Source: an uncultured Bacilli bacterium (GTDB lineage: Bacteria > Bacillota_I > Bacilli_A > RF39 > UBA660). Taken from it: a stretch of DNA of 12,089 nucleotides. Under the pieces are notes generated by a model. It was not told where the DNA came from. It worked only from the letters and a program-made list of their open reading frames with translations, and searched no databases. Location: assembly GCA_905235875.1 (NCBI GenBank), contig CAJONL010000084.1, positions 1-12,089 on the forward strand, in the 5' to 3' direction. Both the position numbers and the translations under genes were made by a program. Below are positions 1-6,284 of this stretch, one piece after another (position 1 is the stretch's first letter; every line of letters begins with the position of its first letter).

Positions 1-246
1 ATTGATCATTTAATAATATATAATCAAATTGGTAATTACGAGGTAGTTATTCCTTATTTAGAGAGATCAGAAAGAACTATTACTAGACGAATCATAGAAA
101 CATCTGAAAAAGGTGCAGGAATATCTATGATAGTAGGAGCAGGGCTAGCTCCGTTTGCAAAATATGGATTTAGTTTAAGATTTTTCTTATTAAAACGTAG
201 AAAAGATGATGAAGATGAAAATGTTGAAAAGTTATTCAAACAGTAG
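1..246 (+). CDS. 3' end of an unidentified protein (5' truncated)
   Basis: Frame 1 is open from the window edge to a TAG at 244-246, giving the last 81 residues of a longer protein. I do not recognise the family. The visible part has a charged stretch rich in Arg and Glu (about residues 21-37 of the fragment), then a moderately hydrophobic Gly/Ala/Ile/Phe-rich stretch (about 38-61) that could be a membrane-associated segment. It ends in a basic cluster (KRRK) followed by an acidic tail. That order would fit a C-terminal membrane anchor with a cytoplasmic tail, but the hydrophobic part contains Lys and is not a convincing helix. The gene ends just before a strong terminator shared with the opposite-strand gene. 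The opposite strand is also open over much of this stretch, but lacks a ribosome site and looks like a shadow. Confidence 0.65.
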   Translation: MDHLIIYNQIGNYEVVIPYLERSERTITRRIIETSEKGAGISMIVGAGLAPFAKYGFSLRFFLLKRRKDDEDENVEKLFKQ

Positions 247-255
247 GTATACAAA

Positions 256-293
256 AAAAGATAAAACACAAGTGTTATAGTGTTTTATCTTTT
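256..293. terminator. Bidirectional Rho-independent terminator
   Basis: A perfect 14-bp inverted repeat (arms 256-269 and 280-293) surrounds a 10-nt loop. It has an A-run on the left and a T-run on the right, so it can terminate transcription from either side. It serves the plus-strand gene ending at 246 and the minus-strand gene whose stop codon (275-277) lies in the loop, so the last minus-strand codons form one arm. Confidence 0.9.
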
Positions 294-874
294 TCTTTGT
301 TATAAAGTTTTTCAATATATAAATCATCATATTCATCAATACTATCTAAATTATATAAATTATCATTTATACCATCCAAGTAATATAAAATTGATTTTCT
401 CATTCTGTTATTCCTTAATTTATATAAATATGAATCCTTACTTTTTGATTTATATTTTTTAAGGTCTATAGAAATATCACTACAAAAATTATCATTTAAT
501 ATGTCATACATAGCTTCATCAAAATAAGCACTTTCTATAAAATCACTATATACTATATTTATGTTATAAAGATATGAATTATAATCAGTTATTAGATCCA
601 TAGCATTTTTATATAAATAATCATATAAATTATTAATATTATTATTTTCTAAATAATAACTAATTACATCTTTTAGAGAAACTTTAATACTATCTATTTC
701 ATAAGAAATGTTATTCATATCTTTAATTAAATTACTTATTGTTTTATCTATGTCTATATTATTATTAATACTTTCATAAGCAATTTTTAAAATTGATACT
801 TCAATATGCTCCATAATTAAAAATTGAAGCTTTATTAAAATTTCCTTTTTCAAGGACTGATCATCTTCCATCAT
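275..874 (-). CDS. Hypothetical acidic helical protein
   Basis: A 199-residue open frame on the minus strand with a ribosome site (GAGGTG, about 878-883) and a good promoter (TTGATA, 17 bp, TATAAT). The protein begins with two Met codons. The second (ATG at 869-871) sits 7 nt after GAGG, as in two other genes here, so the real product may be one residue shorter. The protein has no signal peptide or membrane segment. It is rich in Asp, Asn, Ile, Tyr and Lys, has heptad-like helical stretches in its first half, and contains one Cys. I recognise no domain or catalytic motif. It is monocistronic, convergent with the partial gene and divergent from the orphan gene at 979. Existence as a gene is well supported; function is unknown. 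Confidence 0.8.
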   Translation of the reverse strand: MMEDDQSLKKEILIKLQFLIMEHIEVSILKIAYESINNNIDIDKTISNLIKDMNNISYEIDSIKVSLKDVISYYLENNNINNLYDYLYKNAMDLITDYNSYLYNINIVYSDFIESAYFDEAMYDILNDNFCSDISIDLKKYKSKSKDSYLYKLRNNRMRKSILYYLDGINDNLYNLDSIDEYDDLYIEKLYNKEKDKTL

Positions 875-894
875 TGCACCTCATACTTGAGTAT

Positions 895-923
895 ATTATA
901 CATGCATATTTTTTATTTATCAA
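895..923 (-). promoter_or_regulatory. Sigma-A-type promoter for the minus-strand hypothetical gene
   Basis: Read on the minus strand, TTGATA (918-923) and a perfect TATAAT (895-900) are 17 bp apart. This is the closest match to the full housekeeping consensus in the window. The expected transcript start lies about 10-15 nt upstream of the ribosome site. Confidence 0.75.
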
Positions 924-978
924 TAATATTGTAATTTAATTATAATTATGATAATCTATTCTATCAAGAGGTGTTATT

Positions 979-1440
979 ATGAATGATAAAAATGAAAAAT
1001 TAGGATACTATGCTCACAGGATGATACGTCTTTTAGATCATGGTATTGATACAGGAGATAGCATAAGGAGTTTTGATGTATTAGATTACTTTGATTTAGT
1101 AAATATTTCATATGATGAATTTTTAGAAAATATTAAAGATTCTATATCATATGATGACTTTAATATGATTAGAGAGTTTTTTCGTAGAACTTATAGTTTG
1201 AAGGATGATTTAGATATTGATTCTGTTATGAACGTTAAAGACATGAAAGTTGATAAAGATGGTAATAAATATGAAATTTTAAATAAAAATGAAAAAAAAG
1301 CACTAATTAATTTTTTAATTAGTAATAATTATCCTGTTATTAAAGGTACATATTATGCTGCGAGAAAAAGATTTATCGAAGGCAGTTTGATTTTAGATGA
1401 TTACTTGGAATTAGAAAATAATAAAGTTAGAACAAGATAA
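979..1440 (+). CDS. Hypothetical protein, orphan small soluble protein
   Basis: A 153-residue protein starting at ATG 979, with AGAGGTG (967-973) placed 7 nt after GAGG, and ending at TAA 1438-1440. It is soluble and acidic, with no signal peptide or membrane helix. The N-terminal two thirds are helix-rich with many Asp residues. Residues about 100-140 (after a DKDGNKYE turn) are predicted by eye to be two or three helices with a basic patch (AARKRF), which could be a helix-turn-helix-like or nucleic-acid-contacting module. I did not recognise a named family. It is divergent from the gene at 275-874 and lies upstream of the coupling-protein gene, which has its own promoter. Its promoter is weak by eye (possible GATAAT at 950-955). 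Function unknown. Confidence 0.75.
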   Translation: MNDKNEKLGYYAHRMIRLLDHGIDTGDSIRSFDVLDYFDLVNISYDEFLENIKDSISYDDFNMIREFFRRTYSLKDDLDIDSVMNVKDMKVDKDGNKYEILNKNEKKALINFLISNNYPVIKGTYYAARKRFIEGSLILDDYLELENNKVRTR

Positions 1441-1468
1441 TAAATTAAAGTAAAAATAGTTTTATTAA

Positions 1469-1499
1469 TTGTTTATTATTTTCTTTTTTATGGTATAAT
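1469..1499 (+). promoter_or_regulatory. Extended -10 promoter for the coupling-protein gene
   Basis: TGGTATAAT at 1491-1499 is a perfect extended -10 element (TGn then TATAAT). The -35 candidate TTGTTT (1469-1474) is weak, at 19-bp spacing. The ribosome site AGGAGG follows at 1519-1524, 8 nt before the ATG. Confidence 0.7.
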
Positions 1500-1532
1500 T
1501 TATTTGATAGTTGTTGTTAGGAGGATATAATT

Positions 1533-3725
1533 ATGAAGTTAAAATTTAAAGCTACAAAACAAGATTGGATAATATTTATTTTATTTGTAATTGTTCTTTT
1601 ATTTTTAGTTTCAATAGTAGTAGGAAATATTCATAGTTTTTCAACTGGAAAAGGTTTTATAGGTATTAATCCTTTTTATGCTCTATCACGTTATTTTGCA
1701 ACTGTCTTACTTTTATACTTTGCAGTTCTAGGATTTTTGTTTTATACAACTAAAGATTATTTCTTTGATAGATCTAAAGGTTTTGGCTTTTCAGAAGGCC
1801 CAAAAGAATCAAAAGGTTTTTCAAGATGGTGTACTGATAAAGAAATGAAAGCAACTTTATCTGAACTTGATGTTAAAAATCCGCATTATGATAAAGCTGG
1901 ATTTCCAATTATAAGTAATGATCAAAAATTTTGGGTTGATGATGGAGAATCACACAATATAGTAATAGGTTCAACTGGTACTGGTAAAACGCAATGTATA
2001 ATTCATCCACTTGTTAAGATACTTACTAAAAAGGGCGAATCTATGATTATTACTGACCCTAAAGGTGAAATATATCGCGAAAGTGCAGGACTTTTGAAAA
2101 AAGAAGGATATCAAATCATTGTACTTAACTTCCGTGATCCACAACGTGGTAATTGTTGGAACCCACTTAATTTACCTTACAAGTTATATAAAGCAGGTAA
2201 CACAGATAAAGCAATGGAAATCTTAGATGACTTAGCTTCAAATATTTTGTACGATGAAGCAAGTTCTAATCAAGATCCATTCTGGGAAAAGACTAGTGCT
2301 GATTACTTTGCAGGACTTGCACTTGGCCTATTTGAAGATGGAAAAGAAGAAGAAGTTAATATTAATAGTATCAATCTAATGACTAATATTGGTGAAGATA
2401 AATGTGGGCCACGTAGTACATATATTAAGGAATACTTTAATATGAAAGATCCAGCAAGTTCTGCTTATACATGTGCTTCAGGAACTATTAATGCTCCAGA
2501 TGATACTAAAAATAGTATTCTTTCTACTTTTAGGCAAAAAATTAGACTATTTGCATCGCGTGAAAATTTATCAGAAATGCTTTCACAAAATGACTTTGAT
2601 ATAGATTCAATTGGTAAAAAGAAAACAGCAGTATTCATGATAATACAAGATGAAAAGAAAACATATCATGCTTTAGCTACTATTTTCATTAAACAATGTT
2701 ATGAATCGCTAATTGATGTTGCACAACACACAGATGATGGGAAACTACCTGTTAGAACAAACTTTATACTTGATGAGTTTGCTAATATGCCACCATTAAA
2801 AGATATAACTACAATGATTACAGCTGCCCGTTCAAGACAAATAAGATTTACTATGATAATTCAAAATTTTGCTCAACTTGATGCAGTTTATGGTAAAGAA
2901 AATGCACAAACTATACGTAGTAACTGTAATAATCTTTTATATCTTCTTACTACAGAACTTGCAGCCCTTGAAGAAATTAGTAAACTTTGTGGAGATAAGA
3001 TGGTAAAAGTAGGTAAAGGGGATAAAGAACGTGAAGAAGCAAGACCTTTAGCAACTGTATCTGATCTACAAAAGATGAAACAGTTTGAAGCAATTGTTAT
3101 AAGAACTAGGTTAAACCCATTCAAAACTCGTTTAAAACCTAATTTTGAAATTGATTGGGGAATAAAAAAAATAGATGCTGATGAATTTGTTCAAAGAGAA
3201 AAAAAACCAATTAGTGTTTTTGATATAAGAGAATTTGTTAAAACTAAAAAGGAAGAAAAGATGAAAGAAGCTGGAATGAATTCTAATAATCCATTTGTAG
3301 GTATGCCTAATCCATTTATGAATATGGGGGCTAATAATCCATTTGCAGGAATGCCAAATAACAAACCTGTACCAACTCCTAAAGATAATAATTTAGAAAA
3401 AACTTCAAATATTAATATTGATGATTTAGTTAAGAAAATAGATGCTAAAATAGCAGAACTTGAAAAAGAAGAGGAAATGGAAGCTAAGAAGCTAGAAGAA
3501 GAAAAGAAAAACAAGGAAGAGAAAAAATCTTTGGAAGAAAAAATGTCTCCAGCTCTTAAAGATATTGCTCCAACACGCTTAGCAGGTTTTATGGAAAATG
3601 CAGCTCGTAGTAATGAACAAGCAAATAACGATGGTTTAAATCCTAAACCAGTCACATCTTCAGAAGTTACTAAATATAAAAATGTAACTGACGATGAATT
3701 CTTTGATGATTTCTTCGATGAATAA
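1533..3725 (+). CDS. VirD4/TraG-like type IV secretion coupling protein (T4CP) with long C-terminal tail
   Basis: A 730-residue inner-membrane ATPase of the VirD4/TraG family, which normally docks a relaxase-DNA complex or protein substrate to a type IV secretion channel. Two N-terminal membrane helices (about 12-31 and 54-72) precede the motor domain. The Walker A motif GSTGTGKT is at 146-153, DPKGE at 175-179, and the Walker B FILDEF at 411-416. The family's AARSRQIRF and IIQNFAQL segments follow. The domain resembles the VirD4-like proteins of Gram-positive conjugative elements. After about residue 580 comes an extra tail: three NPF motifs (two within NNPFxGMP repeats at 585-592 and 601-608), a Lys/Glu-rich coiled-coil-like stretch (630-672), and an acidic-aromatic end (720-730). 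G+C is higher than in neighbours and Arg is often CGT. No relaxase, VirB4 or other transfer gene is visible, so it could be an orphan, part of a dispersed system or a protein exporter. Family call is firm; role is open. Confidence 0.93.
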   Translation: MKLKFKATKQDWIIFILFVIVLLFLVSIVVGNIHSFSTGKGFIGINPFYALSRYFATVLLLYFAVLGFLFYTTKDYFFDRSKGFGFSEGPKESKGFSRWCTDKEMKATLSELDVKNPHYDKAGFPIISNDQKFWVDDGESHNIVIGSTGTGKTQCIIHPLVKILTKKGESMIITDPKGEIYRESAGLLKKEGYQIIVLNFRDPQRGNCWNPLNLPYKLYKAGNTDKAMEILDDLASNILYDEASSNQDPFWEKTSADYFAGLALGLFEDGKEEEVNINSINLMTNIGEDKCGPRSTYIKEYFNMKDPASSAYTCASGTINAPDDTKNSILSTFRQKIRLFASRENLSEMLSQNDFDIDSIGKKKTAVFMIIQDEKKTYHALATIFIKQCYESLIDVAQHTDDGKLPVRTNFILDEFANMPPLKDITTMITAARSRQIRFTMIIQNFAQLDAVYGKENAQTIRSNCNNLLYLLTTELAALEEISKLCGDKMVKVGKGDKEREEARPLATVSDLQKMKQFEAIVIRTRLNPFKTRLKPNFEIDWGIKKIDADEFVQREKKPISVFDIREFVKTKKEEKMKEAGMNSNNPFVGMPNPFMNMGANNPFAGMPNNKPVPTPKDNNLEKTSNINIDDLVKKIDAKIAELEKEEEMEAKKLEEEKKNKEEKKSLEEKMSPALKDIAPTRLAGFMENAARSNEQANNDGLNPKPVTSSEVTKYKNVTDDEFFDDFFDE

Positions 3726-3741
3726 AAATATAATTAAAAAT

Positions 3742-3788
3742 AGAGTCTTCTTTATACTTTATGCATAAAATATAAAAGGAGGCTTTTT
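3742..3788 (+). terminator. Long hairpin with T-tract after the T4CP gene, overlapping the rhodanese ribosome site
   Basis: Arms 3742-3761 and 3766-3786 can pair almost throughout around a TGCA loop, with one C/A mismatch, one bulged A and several G-T pairs. The run TTTTT (3784-3788) overlaps the base of the stem. It is a plausible terminator for the T4CP transcript. The whole ribosome site AAAGGAGG (3775-3782) of the next gene lies in the 3' arm, so the fold would also hide it. Confidence 0.6.
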
Positions 3789-4076
3789 ATGTTGAGTAAT
3801 ATAAATACAAGTGAACTTAAGGGATTAATAGGAAAAGTAAATATTATAGATATAAGAAAAAACTTTGTTTATAACTTAGGAAATATTCCAACTTCTAAGA
3901 ATGTACCTAAAGAATATTTACTTACTTTTCCAGAAAAATATTTAAAAAAAAATGAGAAATATTACATTTACTGCGAAAGTGGATTTATAAGTATAAAAGT
4001 TTGCAACAAACTAAGAGACCTTGGTTATAATGTTGTAAATGTACTCGGAGGATATCACGATTATTTGACAAATTAA
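3789..4076 (+). CDS. Single-domain rhodanese-like protein
   Basis: A 95-residue stand-alone rhodanese domain, a small cytosolic fold that in many bacteria carries a persulfide on an active-site Cys for sulfur transfer. The family landmarks are present: IDIR near residues 20-23, a GNIP turn at 31-34 (usually GHIP), the active-site loop CESGFIS with Cys62, and the closing LGGYHDY. The loop is non-canonical because the usual basic residue before the final Ser is Ile67, so substrate preference may differ or catalysis may be weak. The start is ATG 3789 with AAAGGAGG 6 nt upstream. The gene sits alone between the T4CP gene and a transglutaminase-like gene, with no sulfur-metabolism neighbours, so its partner cannot be told from context. 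Family confident; physiological role not assigned. Confidence 0.88.
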   Translation: MLSNINTSELKGLIGKVNIIDIRKNFVYNLGNIPTSKNVPKEYLLTFPEKYLKKNEKYYIYCESGFISIKVCNKLRDLGYNVVNVLGGYHDYLTN

Positions 4077-4080
4077 AGAA

Positions 4081-4098
4081 AAAATTATATATAATTTT
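4081..4098 (+). terminator. Possible weak terminator or AT palindrome after the rhodanese gene
   Basis: An 18-nt perfect palindrome with 7-bp arms and a TATA loop, made only of A and T, lies 4 nt after the rhodanese stop. It has no G-C pairs and the T-run is within the stem, so terminator activity is doubtful. Confidence 0.25.
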
Positions 4099-4124
4099 AT
4101 AGATTAATTAAAAAATGATATAAT
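4096..4124 (+). promoter_or_regulatory. Extended -10 promoter for the transglutaminase-like gene
   Basis: TGATATAAT at 4116-4124 is a perfect extended -10. TTTATA (4096-4101) is a partial -35 match at 17 bp. The start site would fall about 4131, right at the ribosome site (AGGAAGTG, 4132-4139), giving a leader of only about 20 nt. Confidence 0.65.
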
Positions 4125-4149
4125 AAGGTCTAGGAAGTGATTTTTTTAA

Positions 4150-5151
4150 ATGAAAAAATTTATTATATTTTTATTAAAATTATTACTTTTAGTAGGCACT
4201 ATATATTATTTATATATAAACTATGATGAAATTGAGCGAAAAACAAATCCATTATTTCAAAAGATATTTGATTATATAGATAAATCAGGGCTTGTAGATA
4301 TCGAAGGAATAGGTACATTTATTAATGATGTTTCACTAAAGAATATTACTGATTCTGGTATAACTGGAGATACTTTATCTTTTAGTTCAGTTTATTATCC
4401 TTACTATGAAACATTAAATACTAAACAAAAGAAAATATATAAACAAGTTTATGCTAATGCTTTAAAATATAAGAAAGAATTTAAGCCAGTAGCAAAAATT
4501 ACAAGTACGGAGCTTAGTGATGTAATATATGCAGTAAATTATGATCATCCAGAGCTTTTCTATTTAGACACTACGTATGGTTATAAATATACTTCTAATT
4601 ATATATGTGTTCAAATAGTTCTTAATTATAATGAAGCAATTAAGAATATTGAAATTAATAAAAAAACTTTTGATAATGAAGTAAATAAAATAGTAAGAGA
4701 GGCAAATAAATATAAAACAAATTATGAAAAGGAAAAGTATGTTCATGATTATTTAGTAAAAAATACTGATTATGAACTTAATAGCAAACTTAATCAAAGT
4801 GCTTATAGTGCTATTGTTAACAAAAAATCAGTATGTTCTGGATATGCACGAAGTTTTCAGCTTATAATGACAAAACTTGAAATACCGACATATTACATAA
4901 CTGGAACTTCAAATTCTGGACCTCATGCTTGGAATTTAATTAGTTTAAGTGATGGTTTTTATAATATCGATGTAACTTTTGATGATACAACAATGAGTCA
5001 CAAATATTTTAACATGGAGAGTAATGAGTTTGATAAAAACCATAAAAGAGATACGATATCAACAAAAATTGAATACGGGAACGGAGAAAAATTTTTAGGA
5101 TATAGAAAAGTAAAGGGTTATAAAGAAGAAAATCTATCGCCTTTGGATTAA
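4150..5151 (+). CDS. Membrane-anchored transglutaminase-like (cysteine protease fold) protein
   Basis: A 333-residue protein with a short basic N-terminus and one hydrophobic segment (about 4-22), probably an uncleaved signal anchor that places the rest outside the membrane. The C-terminal half is a transglutaminase/peptidase-like core. The catalytic triad is readable as Cys229 (SVCSGYA), His259 (PHAWN) and Asp274 (NIDVTFDD), each in the family's usual setting. An YVHDYLV segment (197-203) precedes it, as in many bacterial members. Surface transglutaminase-like domains may act as peptidases or cross-linkers on cell-wall or protein substrates; the substrate here is unknown. The region between anchor and core (about 30-190) is unassigned. 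The ribosome site is unusually far away, 12 nt after its AAG core. The gene has its own promoter and a terminator that overlaps its stop codon. Confidence 0.88.
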   Translation: MKKFIIFLLKLLLLVGTIYYLYINYDEIERKTNPLFQKIFDYIDKSGLVDIEGIGTFINDVSLKNITDSGITGDTLSFSSVYYPYYETLNTKQKKIYKQVYANALKYKKEFKPVAKITSTELSDVIYAVNYDHPELFYLDTTYGYKYTSNYICVQIVLNYNEAIKNIEINKKTFDNEVNKIVREANKYKTNYEKEKYVHDYLVKNTDYELNSKLNQSAYSAIVNKKSVCSGYARSFQLIMTKLEIPTYYITGTSNSGPHAWNLISLSDGFYNIDVTFDDTTMSHKYFNMESNEFDKNHKRDTISTKIEYGNGEKFLGYRKVKGYKEENLSPLD

Positions 5152-5171
5152 TGACATTAAGCCCTTTTTTT
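5145..5171 (+). terminator. Terminator overlapping the transglutaminase stop codon
   Basis: A short stem (5145-5152 with 5156-5163, one A/G mismatch) is followed by C and then seven Ts (5165-5171). The stop codon TAA (5149-5151) is inside the left arm, and the thyA -35 box overlaps the hairpin. The T-tract is good but the stem is weak, so I am only moderately sure. Confidence 0.5.
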
Positions 5172-5179
5172 GATACAAT
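5151..5179 (+). promoter_or_regulatory. Promoter of the thyA-folA-tmk-murD operon
   Basis: ATGACA (5151-5156, one change from TTGACA) lies exactly 17 bp before an extended -10, TGATACAAT (5171-5179). The expected start, about 5186, is at the edge of the ribosome site AGGGAGG (5187-5193). This makes the in-frame ATG at 5151 part of the promoter, not the thyA start. Confidence 0.75.
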
Positions 5180-5198
5180 AAATTATAGGGAGGTAATT

Positions 5199-6284
5199 AT
5201 GGCTAAATGGGATAAAGAATACTTGAAATTATGTAAAAAAATACTTGAAGAAGGTAAAAGAGTAGAAAATAGAACAGGTATTGATACTATAAAAATACCT
5301 AGTTATAATTTGCATTTTGATTTAGAAGAAGAATTTCCTATACTTACTACAAAACAGTTGTTTTTTAAAAATGCTATAACTGAAATACTATGGATATGGC
5401 AAGCTAAAAGCAATGATGTAAGATGGCTTAGAGATAGAAACAATAATATATGGAATGAGTGGGAAATAGATGAAGATGGTATTTATCGTACCTATAAAAC
5501 TATAAGGTTTTATCCTGGTGATGAAATCGATTTTAATTATTATTTAAAAAATGGAGAATTATATGCTGATGAAAAAACTATTTTAAAAGATCTAGATGGT
5601 AATAATGTTTTGGATGAAACTGGTAATTTAATTAAGATAAGTGGCAAAGAAAAATATACTAGACTCAAAGATAAAGTAGATGAAAATGGTAATAAGTATA
5701 AAGAAGTACAAATAATAAAAGAAGCAAAATACTATGGCGAAGAGTATGCCCATACAATAGGAACTGCTTATGGTTATATTGTAGATCGTTTTAATTTAAT
5801 AGATGATTTGATAAACACAATAAAAAATAATCCAAATGATAGGCGTATGGTAAAAAGTCTTTGGCAAGATGATTATTTAAAAACTGCAGTATTACCATCT
5901 TGTGTTTGGGCAACAGAATGGGATGTAACTGGTAATAATCTTAATTTAATGGTTCATCAAAGAAGCTGTGATGTTCCCCTTGGTCTCCCTTTTAATGTTA
6001 CACAATATGCTACTTTATTATATCTAGTATCTCAAGTTACAAATAAAAAACCAGGTACTATTGATTGGTCAATAAAAGATGCTCATATTTATACTAATCA
6101 AATAGAAGGCATAAAAGAACAAATAAGAAGAGGAGAACAGCTTGAAGATCTTCGAGCACCAGAATTGTGGATTAATCCTGAGATAAAAGATTTTTATGAT
6201 TTTGATAATTCTAGCAAGCTAAAAGATATAAAAATAAGGGAGTATAAACATCATGGTCCAATCAAGTTTCCAATTGCTCAATGA
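5199..6284 (+). CDS. thyA: Thymidylate synthase with an enlarged small-domain insertion
   Basis: Converts dUMP and methylene-tetrahydrofolate to dTMP and dihydrofolate in the cytosol. The start is ATG 5199, 5 nt after AGGGAGG; the in-frame ATG at 5151 lies in the promoter -35 box. The protein has 361 residues, against about 264-279 for E. coli and B. subtilis ThyA. Visible sites are the phosphate-binding Arg25 (NRTG), the Arg215-Arg216 pair, catalytic Cys235 in LPSCVW, QRSCD at 254-258, Asn266 in GLPFN, and His296/Tyr298 (HIY). Segments such as EILWIWQAKSNDV and APELWINPE match the B. subtilis ThyA/phage phi3T type better than the E. coli type. The extra length lies at about residues 90-185, between NEW and HTIGTAYGY, where longer family members such as the Lactobacillus casei enzyme also have an insertion. 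It is the first gene of the operon and overlaps folA by 4 nt (ATGA). Confidence 0.96.
   Translation: MAKWDKEYLKLCKKILEEGKRVENRTGIDTIKIPSYNLHFDLEEEFPILTTKQLFFKNAITEILWIWQAKSNDVRWLRDRNNNIWNEWEIDEDGIYRTYKTIRFYPGDEIDFNYYLKNGELYADEKTILKDLDGNNVLDETGNLIKISGKEKYTRLKDKVDENGNKYKEVQIIKEAKYYGEEYAHTIGTAYGYIVDRFNLIDDLINTIKNNPNDRRMVKSLWQDDYLKTAVLPSCVWATEWDVTGNNLNLMVHQRSCDVPLGLPFNVTQYATLLYLVSQVTNKKPGTIDWSIKDAHIYTNQIEGIKEQIRRGEQLEDLRAPELWINPEIKDFYDFDNSSKLKDIKIREYKHHGPIKFPIAQ

Noticed and set aside
1444..1469. AT-only imperfect hairpin followed by a T-rich stretch after the 979-1440 gene
   Set aside because: No G-C pairs, several bulges, and the T-rich run merges with the next promoter. Too weak to call a terminator.
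3301..3360. NPF-coding DNA as a tandem repeat or CRISPR-like array
   Set aside because: Only two imperfect copies within a coding sequence; it is explained by the protein repeats.
2888..3655. Minus-strand open frames inside the T4CP gene
   Set aside because: Their translations are Ser/Leu/Phe-rich reverse complements of a strong coding sequence, without ribosome sites or homology.
1533..3725. T4CP as proof of an integrated conjugative element
   Set aside because: No relaxase, integrase, VirB4 or att repeats are visible, and the flanks downstream are housekeeping genes.
5151..5198. In-frame ATG 48 bases upstream of the thyA start
   Set aside because: It has no ribosome site, falls in the -35 box, and the expected transcript begins downstream of it. 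The 5199 ATG has a strong site and matches the family N-terminus.
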